NCBI RefSeq assembly: GCF_000316115.1
Contig: NZ_JH993797.1
Location: 2,776,486 to 2,840,485 of the forward strand
Direction of reading: 5' to 3'
DNA from: Leptolyngbya sp. PCC 7375
GTDB lineage: Bacteria; Cyanobacteriota; Cyanobacteriia; Phormidesmidales; Phormidesmidaceae
DNA: 64,000 nt
A program made the translations under genes and the position numbers. The notes beneath the pieces are model-generated. The model did not search any database. It saw only the letters and a program-made list of their open reading frames with translations, and was not told the DNA's origin. Positions 16,962 through 25,825 of this stretch are shown here, in pieces. Position 1 is the stretch's first letter; every line of letters begins with the position of its first letter.

Positions 16962-18362
16962 ATGACTACTTCCACCAGCCGCATTGAAAAAGATTCCATG
17001 GGGGAAAAGGAAATCCCCTCAGCAGCCTATTACGGTATCCAAACCCTGCGGGCGGTGGAAAATTTTCCCATTAGCGGTCTAAAGCCATTACCCACTTACG
17101 TAGATGCGTGTTTGCTGATTAAGAAAGCAGCTGCGATCGCAAACGGCGAACTAAACTGCATCCCGACAGAACTGTCCCAAGCAATCGTCACCGCCACGGA
17201 TGAAATCCTCAAAGGCAAGCTGCGGGATCAGTTCATTGTGGATGTGTACCAGGCCGGGGCAGGTACTTCCCACCATATGAATGTGAATGAGGTGCTGGCA
17301 AATCGGGCACTGGAACTGCTGGGGGATGAAAAAGGCAACTACAAGCGTGTCAGCCCTAACGACCATGTGAACTATGGGCAGTCGACCAATGATGTGATTC
17401 CCACAGCGATTCGCATTGGTGGGTTACTGGCGTTGGAGCATACCTTATATCCAAGTTTGGCGGGTGCGATCGCAACACTCCAAACCAAAGCCACCGAATT
17501 CCAAGACATCGTCCGCTCTGGCCGCACCCACATGCAGGACGCTGTCCCTATCCGCCTTGGCGAAAGCTTTCGTGCCTGGGAAGTTATTCTCACCGATCAC
17601 CTGCGCCGTCTGCGCACTGCTGCTCAGGATCTTTGTGTTCTGGGTCTGGGTGGCAGTGCCACTGGTACCGGTCTCAACACCCATCCCCAATACCGCCACC
17701 GTGTGGCTGAGCTGCTGGCAGGCTTCACCGGTCAACCCCTCACCAGCGCCCCCCACCTGATGGCCGCAATGCAGAGCATGGCCCCCTTCGTCGCCGTCTC
17801 CAGTGCCCTCCGTAACCTGGCCCAAGACCTGGTAAAAATTTCCCACGACCTGCGCTTACTAGACTCAGGTCCTAAAACAGGACTCAAAGAAATTCAGCTC
17901 CCCCCGGTCCAGCCCGGATCCTCCATCATGCCAGGGAAATATAACCCAGTCATGGCCGAAATGACCTCCATGGTCTGCTTCCAGGTCATGGGCTACGATC
18001 AGGCCATTGCCTGCGCTGCCCAAGCCGGTCAGCTAGAGCTAAACGTAATGATGCCTTTGATCGCCTACGACCTGATCCACAGCATCGAAATCCTCGGCAA
18101 CACCATCAGAGCCCTTGATCAGCGTTGCCTCGCAGGTATCACCGCCCGACCCGATCGCTGCCGTGACTTCGCCGAAGGCAGTCTCGCCCTGGTGACAGCC
18201 CTCAACACCCACATCGGCTACCTCAATGCCGCCGCCATTGCAAAAGAATCCTTAGAAACTGGCAAGTCCATGCGTCAGCTTGTGTTAGAAAAAAATCTAA
18301 TGCCCGACGATAAACTAAACGAAGTGCTTGATTTAGAAAAAATGAGCAAAATCCCTGAATAA
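16962..18362 (+). CDS. aspA: Aspartate ammonia-lyase (fumarase/aspartase superfamily)
   Basis: 466 aa, normal length. Superfamily landmarks: AGAGTSHHMNVNEV, NYGQSTNDVIPTA, GRTHMQDAVPIRLG and the signature loop GSSIMPGKYNPVMAE. The STNDV block and overall pattern favour aspartase, which converts aspartate to fumarate and ammonia. However, the signature loop PGKYNP differs from classical aspartases (PAKVNP) and from fumarases (PGKVNP), so the substrate is less than certain. It precedes the SWIM gene by 43 bases. Confidence 0.8.
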   Translation: MTTSTSRIEKDSMGEKEIPSAAYYGIQTLRAVENFPISGLKPLPTYVDACLLIKKAAAIANGELNCIPTELSQAIVTATDEILKGKLRDQFIVDVYQAGAGTSHHMNVNEVLANRALELLGDEKGNYKRVSPNDHVNYGQSTNDVIPTAIRIGGLLALEHTLYPSLAGAIATLQTKATEFQDIVRSGRTHMQDAVPIRLGESFRAWEVILTDHLRRLRTAAQDLCVLGLGGSATGTGLNTHPQYRHRVAELLAGFTGQPLTSAPHLMAAMQSMAPFVAVSSALRNLAQDLVKISHDLRLLDSGPKTGLKEIQLPPVQPGSSIMPGKYNPVMAEMTSMVCFQVMGYDQAIACAAQAGQLELNVMMPLIAYDLIHSIEILGNTIRALDQRCLAGITARPDRCRDFAEGSLALVTALNTHIGYLNAAAIAKESLETGKSMRQLVLEKNLMPDDKLNEVLDLEKMSKIPE

Positions 18363-18405
18363 ACCGTCCCCACAACATCCACCAGTCACCAAAACCTGCA
18401 CATTC

Positions 18406-19236
18406 ATGACCTCATACCAAGCAGCACCCAATCCCTACGAACTCGAATCCGAAGCCTGGTGGGTACAACAATGGGTGGACCTACTTAATTCTTACCGCTT
18501 CAAAAAGCGTCTGGAACGTGGCCGCCGCTATGCCCGCGAAGGCCACATCCTTCGACTGGATTTCACCGAATCCAAGGTCCATGCCTCAGTACAAGGCACC
18601 GCTGACGAACCTTACAAACTTTCCATCTGGATTGATCGCTTTGCCGATGAAGATTGGGATTTCGTGGTAGATACGTTATCTCAAAAAGCACTCTACTCAG
18701 CACAGCTCCTGGCAGGTGAAATGCCTGCCGATATTGAAAGCGTATTTACCGCCAACGGCTTAAGCCTATTTCCTTTTACCCTGGCGGATGTACACTCCAA
18801 GTGCAACTGCCCCGATCCGAAAAACCCCTGTAAGCATATTGCCGCTGTGTACTACCAGCTAGCAGATGCATTCCGAGAAGAGCCATTCGTTCTCTTTCAG
18901 CTTCGCGGTCGCACTAAAGAACAGATTATCGATGCCATTCGTGAAAAGCGAAAACAGCAGGTAGAAGAGAATCCTGTAGAAACCATCGCTGAAGACACTG
19001 AAGAAGTTGTTGTTGCGGCTGAGCCAAAATCTCAAACCCTTAACCTAGAAAACTTCTGGCAATATGATGACGCTCTAGACTCATCTCTCGTCGTCATTAT
19101 CCCAGCGGATCAAACAGTATTGGACCTCTTAGGGCCAATGCCCCTCCCAGCCAGCGATGCCCAGGTTCTCAGTGGCCATTTCACAAGCCTTTATCAAAAC
19201 GTTGCCCAACAAGCCATGATGTCGGCCTTGAGTTGA
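18406..19236 (+). CDS. SWIM zinc-finger protein
   Basis: 276 aa. A SWIM motif CxCx(n)CxH is visible as CNCPDPKNPCKHIAAVYYQL near residues 129-148. The N-terminal part (WWVQQWVDLLNSYRFKKRLERGRRYAREG) is the usual beginning of this bacterial family. SWIM domains bind zinc and are thought to bind DNA or protein. In many bacteria this gene neighbours a SNF2-type helicase, but none is present here. The C-terminal third is acidic and variable. Confidence 0.8.
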   Translation: MTSYQAAPNPYELESEAWWVQQWVDLLNSYRFKKRLERGRRYAREGHILRLDFTESKVHASVQGTADEPYKLSIWIDRFADEDWDFVVDTLSQKALYSAQLLAGEMPADIESVFTANGLSLFPFTLADVHSKCNCPDPKNPCKHIAAVYYQLADAFREEPFVLFQLRGRTKEQIIDAIREKRKQQVEENPVETIAEDTEEVVVAAEPKSQTLNLENFWQYDDALDSSLVVIIPADQTVLDLLGPMPLPASDAQVLSGHFTSLYQNVAQQAMMSALS

Positions 19237-19243
19237 TCTGAAT

Positions 19244-19984
19244 TCACCTATTAGAAGTGGGTTCTTCGATTAAGTTTTCAGTTCTCAGCATCTCTAATTG
19301 AGTAGGTGTTAAAAATAGATACCCGGGAGTATCATAGTCAACATCAACAGCATAAAATCGACCTGTCGAGATTTCTTGATCTGCAACTGATTGAATAAAA
19401 CTAAAAAAGTTAGGGTCGAGCCAGTCTCCATTAAAACTTAGGGGGGTGTTATATTGCGTGCCATTCAGGATAAATGTCTGTGCGGCAGTCTGATTATCCC
19501 AGTCAAATTCATTGGATATCTCAGTTGGTGAAAATTGCCCACGCGAAATAGCAGCAAAGTTTTCTGTCAGACGCTGGTAAGGCGTATCTATATCGCCTGA
19601 CTCCCATTCAAACAAAAGAATTACATCTTTAAAGGCCGAAAAAATTTCATAACGCCGAGTGACATAGCTTTCTGCGATTAACCTTCGGCTGGACTCAATC
19701 TGGTCTGGACTCAGGTGGTCTAGCAGACCAATTTGCTCAAATAGGTCCAGAATTTCGTCTATGCGATCGCTAGTGAATTGCAAAGGCAGATAATACACAT
19801 CATTTCGGCCAAAATAGATATCTGCTTGATTCTTTGTTAAAGCAATAAAGCCCACTTGGTTAGCAAGTTCAGTCGAATCCCCAAACGTTGGCCTTATATT
19901 AGTTGAGCCACCAAACGTTAGTCCAATATTATTCGTAACACCATAAACTCGATAGGGAGATGCCTGATCATACAGAATTTTGTT
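19244..19984 (-). pseudogene. 3' fragment of transposon-interrupted 615-aa gene
   Basis: 246 codons in the same frame as the fragment at 24613-25725 once the transposon and one target duplication are removed. The junction reads DITKLF / NKILYDQASPYRVYG. An internal GTG at 19855 could start a 203-aa orphan product, but no ribosome site is evident. The family is unknown; the fragment is acidic and contains tyrosine-rich stretches (FGRNDVYYLPLQF). It ends 8 bases from the convergent SWIM gene. Confidence 0.8.
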
Positions 19985-19992
19985 AAAGAGTT
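19985..19992. repeat. Left 8-bp target-site duplication AAAGAGTT
   Basis: AAAGAGTT occurs here and again at 24619-24626, immediately outside the two inverted-repeat ends of the outer element. Confidence 0.9.
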
Positions 19993-20452
19993 GGGTAACA
20001 ACTTAAGCCGGGAAAAGCTCTACGTGTAAGGGGTTTGTCTGATGTGCTTTAGATGACCGTCTAGGCATGGGTAGCTCATTAATAGTACTGAGGATCCATT
20101 CAAATAGGTCTGGAAATGGGTGTCCAAAGAGTCTTTGAGCAGCGGTCGTGCCATCGGGACGTTTAAGGTCAAAATTGTGAATAATGGTGAGCACCTTCAA
20201 GGACTGTGCCGAAAAGCCACGATTGGCCTGATGACGTTGAGATAGATAGCCATTACGCCCCTCGACCGCCGAGGAGGTGCGTTGATACTTGGCACACATC
20301 CACTGGCACCAATGGACCCAGTATTGCCGTTGAGTGTCGTCTAGCTTTAGGGTCATGGCATCTGTGGCTTCCGGAAATTATGGCCGCGAAACGAGGGGGT
20401 AATTCCGGAAATTATGGCCATTCTCTCATTGAACAAACAGTGGTGTTTTGTG

Positions 20453-21253
20453 TCAAGTGCTGAGAGATTTTTTCCCAGATTTTTCAGCTACCGTTTCTGT
20501 GGATTGTTCAGTTGAGTTGAGAGCTAAGTCGAGCTTTCGACCTTTGAGCCGAAACGACGGCCCCGTCAGCTTTAGATACTCACCATGATGCAAGGTGCGG
20601 TCAATGATGGCACGGGCGAGTTCCTCATCATGAAGCACACGGCCCCACTGATTGAGCGGTTTGTTGGTGGTCAACAAAATGGGTTTGCCCTTGAGATAGC
20701 GCTGGTCCACGACTTGAAACAGAACATCAGCAGCCCCCGGCCCGTAGCCGAGATAGCCCATTTCATCAATCACCAGGACATGAGGCCTGAGATAGGGTTG
20801 GAGAGCAACGTTACGCTCAGGAGCAACACAGAGGTCATTGATTAAGGCTGCAGCAGTGGTAAAACGAGCAGTAAAGCCGTTTTGGATGGCTTTATAGGCA
20901 ATGGCAATACATAAATGGGTTTTTCCAGTACCAGGCGGCCCTTCAAGAATTAAGGAACGATGGTCACTGACGAGTTCGGGACCGAGAAATCGTCCTAACA
21001 TTTGTCGTTTGAGATTACTTCTGAAGGTGAAGTCAAAGGTGTCAATGGTGGCTTCAAAGGGGAACTTAGCTTTAGTAATAAAGGTTTGGGTGCGGCGCTC
21101 ACTGCGGTGGGCCACCTCTTCGGATAAGAGCCGCTCAAGTAACTGCTGATAGGACCAGGCCTCCCGTTCAGCGATGGGAATCAGCTCGGGTAAGACACGT
21201 TGAATGGTACTCAAGCCAAGGGACTTGAGCATGGGGTCTAAACTCAGGGTCAT
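20453..21253 (-). CDS. istB: IstB-like transposition ATP-binding protein
   Basis: 266 aa. A AAA-type Walker A GPPGTGKTH (about residues 105-113) and a Walker B VLVIDEMGYL (about 160-169) match IstB, the ATPase that works with IstA in IS21 transposition and target selection. The frame is intact. It begins 9 bases after the istA stop. The C-terminal tail is polar and variable. Confidence 0.92.
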   Translation of the reverse strand: MTLSLDPMLKSLGLSTIQRVLPELIPIAEREAWSYQQLLERLLSEEVAHRSERRTQTFITKAKFPFEATIDTFDFTFRSNLKRQMLGRFLGPELVSDHRSLILEGPPGTGKTHLCIAIAYKAIQNGFTARFTTAAALINDLCVAPERNVALQPYLRPHVLVIDEMGYLGYGPGAADVLFQVVDQRYLKGKPILLTTNKPLNQWGRVLHDEELARAIIDRTLHHGEYLKLTGPSFRLKGRKLDLALNSTEQSTETVAEKSGKKSLST

Positions 21254-21262
21254 CGGATCGAT

Positions 21263-22719
21263 CTAGGTGAACAAAATAGGCAAGGGTGGCGGTGTCAGTC
21301 CCTCGGGAGTGGCGTTAACAATCGCCTGGACATATTCACTGCCAAAGCAGCGTTCTTCAGTGGCTAAGGCAATTGCCGCGAGGAAGTCGGCTCGGCCAAT
21401 GTGTTGATAAAGGTCATAGAGGGTCTCGACATCGGGTTGCCAAGTTTGAGGACGCCGATGTCACCAGTTCAGTCAAATAGGGTTCCACCAACGGGTCGAG
21501 GTCCAACAGAATTTGGCGCTGAGCAAAGGGTTTACCACGCTTAAAGATAAACAGTTGTTGGGCATGCTCATGTAAAACACTGGACTTGCCATTCGCGGGT
21601 GTCCGAGGATGGTCACCCAGGTGACGCTCTGCCAAATAGATCGACACCTGAGTCTGTTGGAGATGTAGGGTCACCGTCTGGCCGATGGCGTCAGCTGGCA
21701 CCGAATATTCCATGCCTCGATAGTGCGCCCGAGCCGTGGGACGAACCACCACACTGACTTTGAAGGCATAGGTTTCAGCCTTATGGGCACAGGGCTTGAG
21801 CGATTCTTTCAGCAGGCGGACTTGGGGAATCTCGCCAGTCGCATCACATTTGCGTTCTCGATTGACGTAGGTGACCCATGCTTGCATCTGCTCGATGAGA
21901 TCATCACGGTCCTTAAACTGTCGCCCACAAAAGAAGTTGCCCTTGACAAAACCCACTAGATTTTCCACCGACCCTTTTTGCTGAGGGCGATAGGGCCAAC
22001 AGGCCAGGGGGAATTAATCCACAGTCGATACACACTTGGGCAAAGCGGTCGGTCCAATGCACTTTAACAGTGCCATCAGCCAGTACTTCTCGTGACTTCA
22101 CCGCACTACTCATGTTATCGAATACCCCCATCAGCGGAACGCCGCCAAAGGTCTCAAATGCTTTGAGTAAACACCGCACCACTGTTTCTTGTTGTTCGTT
22201 GGCCACCACCTGCACATCCACATACCGTGAGTACTTCAGGCGCGAGGCAAAGAATTTCACCACCTCAATGCGACCATCGGCATACTGCACCCGGCGTTGG
22301 CCAAAATCATGTTGGGTAAATTCACCCGGCAGTCCTTCGAATCGCACTATCGGCACCACGGATTTGGCGGGACGCAATTGTTTGACTAGCTCATAGACCG
22401 CTGTTTTACCCCCTTTATAGCCTTGCTGACGTAGACGGGCTAAGACTTCTCGGCTTTTCATCGGACCATCGGCTGGGTCACGGGCTTCACTCAACCACTC
22501 ACGAATGGTCTCGCTATAGTGGACCACCTCGCTGGGACGACCCGCTCCTTTTCGCTGACCTGACGGCGGTTCCTCTACGCAGGTGATCTCGGGTTCTTGC
22601 ACTATCCGGCGGATACTACGTTCACTCACACCCGTAAGGTCGTGGATTTTTTCCGGGGGTACATTGGCATTTCTGAGTTGCTGAACCATATAACGGACCT
22701 GATTACTAAACATCGACAT
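21263..22719 (-). pseudogene. istA: IstA transposase with two frameshifts
   Basis: From a likely start at 22717-22719 (MSMFSNQVRY) the protein has an N-terminal helix-turn-helix (VPPEKIHDLTGVSERSIRRI). The DDE core follows: first Asp in FTQHDFGQRR, second in GVFDNMSSAV, and Glu in KGSVENLVGF. A one-base shift near 22005-22010, in a run of Gs on the plus strand, separates the second and third catalytic residues. A second shift near 21460 separates the last about 65 residues (WQPDVETLYDLYQ...) from the body. Unless recoded or sequencing errors, this transposase is dead. Confidence 0.85.
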
Positions 22720-22805
22720 TGGGGCGGATGCCTGAGGTGCCAACACGGCACTATATAAGCAAGCACCCCCTGTTTCACTGAAGCCTGTATGACCGGCATC
22801 ACCCT

Positions 22806-22962
22806 GGCCATAATTTCCGGAATCGACCACTAGCATTGCCGGAATTACCCCCGGTCATAATTTCCGGAATCGACGGCTCAGGTGACTGAAGCCACGGTGG
22901 CCATAATTTCCGGAATCCATACTGAGCATTGTCGGCATCACTCCGGCCATAATTTCCGGAAT
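22806..22962. repeat. Four internal copies of the IS21 terminal motif, 46-47 bp apart
   Basis: GGCCATAATTTCCGGAAT or one-base variants start at 22806, 22853, 22899 and 22945. The spacing is 47, 46 and 46 bases, with partly conserved spacers (GCATTGxCGGxATxAC). They lie just upstream of istA. Terminal copies are at 23181 and 23205 (right) and, inverted, at 20368 and 20402 (left). The rest of 22963-23180 shows no gene. Confidence 0.88.
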
Positions 22963-24612
22963 AAGCGATTCCAGGGGCACACCTGAGTCCGAACTCCAGC
23001 CTGATCTAGCACTGATGCCGCCGACTCAATCCCGTCTGTGACGGGACGATCCCGAGAGAATTGTCTGGGTCTCTAAATCGTTGAACCATCTATCGCTCCT
23101 AGCAACTGAACACCTGTATAGAGTCTCATCGTGCAATTGCCAAACAGGCAGATTACGCACAAAAAGAGACTGTTGTCAGCGGCCATAATTTCCGGAATCA
23201 CTCCGGCCATAATTTCCGGAATTCACAGCATCTGCCATGAGCTGATCATAGGCATCACTGGTGGCCTGTTGATAGCGTGCTTTGAGATGAGGTTTGCGGG
23301 TTTTATCAGTCTGTTGAGTCCAATACACCCAGGGCAACAAGGCAGTGAGAACCCAATTTTGAGTGTCAATCTCCTGAGTTTCAGTGGCTAAGGCCTGCAT
23401 CACCCACTGCCACCAGGCATGAATCCCGTTGGCGAACTGAGGAATCTGAGCTTCAAAGGTGTCAATCGCGTGTTGCGCCTTATCCCCTCCATAGAGCTTT
23501 GCTAGGTGAGTCAGGGTCGTCAACGGAGCCGCTAACTGGGTTGTTAAGTCGTCAAACAGTTGCCATTGAGCGGTATCCAGGGTGAAAGGATGAACCGATT
23601 AGCTAATATCGGCCAAGGCGCGATGATAGGTAAACTGATCTTGTTCAAGCTGTTGATATTGCTGCGTCAGCGTCTCTAGCTGGACACACAAAGTTTGTTG
23701 TTTGACCTTGGGTTTGGTTTGGTTCACTTGCTGTTGGAGGGTGTCGAGTCGTTTTTCAACCTGAGCCAGTTGACGTCCCAATGCACTCCCGATAGGACGA
23801 GCTAAGGCTCGCATTCCATGGAACAAATCGGCCACACTGACGGTGCCCAGACCAGCGATGGCAAGTTTCACTAACGCACGAGCCCCATCACTGACCATAA
23901 AGTGGCATTCCCAGTCGGACGGATGCCACCACTGCTCTAGCTGGTGACACCAGGTTTCATACTGACGATTCTCACATTCAACTTCTGTAAAGATAAACCC
24001 ACTCGCCAATTCCACCAGCACCAGGATCGGCAGTCCAAAAAAGGTTTCATCTCCCCCGAGGCAGATGCCGAGTTTGTTGAGAGGTTGACATTGCTCAGAT
24101 TGAGAGACTTCGTAGGTGACAATGACGTCTTCAACACGGTGTTTCAATTGACGCAGGGCATTGGCTGAAACACCCACATGGGTCTCTAAATGAACCGACT
24201 TAAAAAACTCGCATAGGCTCTCGGCTCCGATACCGTGCTTTATGCCAAAGTGGTAGAGCACACCTAGCACCAGACGTTTTAGCCAAGCTGACCCACTCGC
24301 GGTTTCCCACAGGTCCGATTCTGCATACTGGTTGCGACGCTCTATCCCCTGCTGATGACGGTGCACACTGCTTTTACTGATGCCAAGCGCCGACGCTATC
24401 GACTCGATGCCCAGATGTGTTTCCGTTTTGATATAACCAGCCACTTTTTGGCTGCGCTCTCGTATAGTAAGACTCATCGTTCCCGATTTTGTTTTGCATC
24501 GGACACGATACACGGCTCTGAGCATTGCTGCAGAGCTATTTTTTGGGCCATCGCAATTCAATGTGCTTATTTATACGCTCTCTAAGACCTGCTCGTTTCC
24601 CGGCTTAAAGAG

Positions 24613-25725
24613 TTACCCAAAGAGTTTAGTAATGTCTTCAGGTGTAACTCTGTAAGAGTCATTAGGTCCTTCAGGATTTCCTCCGTAAAAATTTCGCTGA
24701 TAGTAAACACGGCCATTTACATCTGCTGATAAAATCGCGTCGTAGTACAACGAGTAATCGTCAGCTAAAGTTCGATAGCGATCACCATGTTCGCTTGACT
24801 CTGCTAATTTTCGATAAGACTCTAAAATTGCTCTAGACTCTTCGTTGACTTCCAATTGGACCTCAAAGTTGTCAATAGGCATATCAACTACATCATTTTC
24901 CAGTAGCATTTCTGCAACAGCATTATTTATGGCTAAGAGGTAATCTTCTGGCTGTTTAGAATAACTGCGCAGGTCAATGAGTAATGCTCTGTTGTAATAG
25001 TTGAGAAATTGGATGGGATGGGCAATTTCCTCCCGCCTCAGTGCTTCTGTCAGCTTTGTATGATTTTCTTCAGAGAGAATCTCTGCAGCATTAAAGTTTT
25101 CAAGTTCGGGAGCTAGTATCTCAGCTGAGAGCTTTTCGTCTAGACTCATCCAGCTTGCCGCCTGTTGATGCAGGGCAAGTTCTGAAGCAATTTCTTCGGA
25201 ATCAATCTGTGAGTGTAGCTGACGGTAGACTCTCTCGGTAAGTAAATCAGCTGTATTCAGCTGGTTTAACAAGTGGTATAGCCGCTCCTCTAAATCATTT
25301 ACGTCAGAGTCTTGCCTAGCAATCAACTGTTCAAAGAAACTCTGTAATTGCTGCAAATCATCTTCACTAGGCCCCTCTGTAGCATTTAACCGATCCATTA
25401 AATGGCGTAGCTGCTCCACCTCATCCACTGACATCAGGATATCTGCATAACCAGACTCCACTCCTAGATCGAGGCTATATCCGCCTAAACTGCGTTGACT
25501 CAAGTCGTCAGCCATACGCTGTAAAATAGCGGCGCGTGATTTATCGTAGCCTTGTGCTAAAGCTGCTCTTAGTTCTTGATAGGTAGCTTCGCTCAAAAGA
25601 CCCATCTGATTTAGAGTTTGGATACTATCTTGTGTCATTTGGAGCTTTCCCGATGGTAATGCTTCCACCACAAAAACTAGAGTCATCAACAGCATCGCGG
25701 TCCCTAGCAAGACCCTGAGCTTCAT
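24613..25725 (-). pseudogene. 5' fragment of transposon-interrupted 615-aa gene
   Basis: Codons 1-369 are original; the last Gly and the stop come from the transposon end. The first about 23 residues are a signal peptide or signal anchor (LLGTAMLLMTLVFVVEA). A helix-rich acidic region with many Leu/Glu/Gln residues follows, then a mixed region with GRVYYQRNFYGGNPEG. I know no family. The natural gene would continue in frame into 19244-19984 for 615 aa. A truncated 370-aa secreted product may still be made. Confidence 0.8.
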
Positions 25726-25825
25726 ATCCTGACACCTCCCATAGAGCCTTACCTTATATTAATATACAGTACATTTGAATTACTTAAATTACTGCTAATT
25801 CACATCCATAGCCTAATCAGATTAT

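Larger units (their letters stand above)
20363..23227 (-). mobile_element. IS21-family insertion sequence (2,865 bp) nested in the outer transposase
   Basis: The ends are TGTGGCTTCCGG at 20363 and, on the other strand from 23227, TGTGAATTCCGG. The 5'-TGT start is usual for IS21. Five-base direct repeats GCATC flank it at 20358-20362 and 23228-23232. It carries istA and istB on the minus strand in the usual order. Multiple copies of the terminal motif ATTCCGGAAATTATGGCC are present: two at the left end, two at the right end and four internally near the istA start. Frameshifts in istA suggest it is no longer autonomous. Confidence 0.92.
20003..24477 (-). pseudogene. DUF6399-type transposase, broken by a nonsense codon and an IS21 insertion
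   Basis: The start is the ATG at 24475-24477 (MSLTIRERSQ). The N-terminal part has a helix-turn-helix (LGIESIASALGISKSSVHRHQ) and a catalytic-core-like stretch with GGDETFFGLPILVLVELASG. A TAA at 23599-23601 interrupts the frame (ADIS*SVHPF), likely a former CAA. The frame continues to QLMADA, where the IS21 element sits at 20363-23227. It resumes as MTLKLDDTQRQYW and ends with TSSAVEGRNGYLSQRHQ, the conserved block of this family. Removing the insertion and one GCATC copy restores the frame exactly. Confidence 0.88.
19993..24618 (-). mobile_element. Outer insertion element (DUF6399-type transposase), itself split by an IS21 element
   Basis: The ends are imperfect 23-bp inverted repeats: GGGTAACAACTTAAGCCGGG at 19993 and, on the other strand from 24618, GGGTAACTCTTTAAGCCGGG, both followed by AAA. 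Flanking 8-bp AAAGAGTT duplications mark the insertion. Without the nested IS21 element and its duplication the length is 1,756 bp, carrying one transposase of about 533 codons. The transposase stop codon lies inside the left terminal repeat. The element is inactive because its transposase is interrupted and also has a nonsense codon. Confidence 0.9.

Noticed and set aside
22806..23222. Short repeats as a CRISPR array
   Set aside because: The repeat is the terminal motif of the IS21 element, the spacers are themselves partly repeated, and there are no cas genes.
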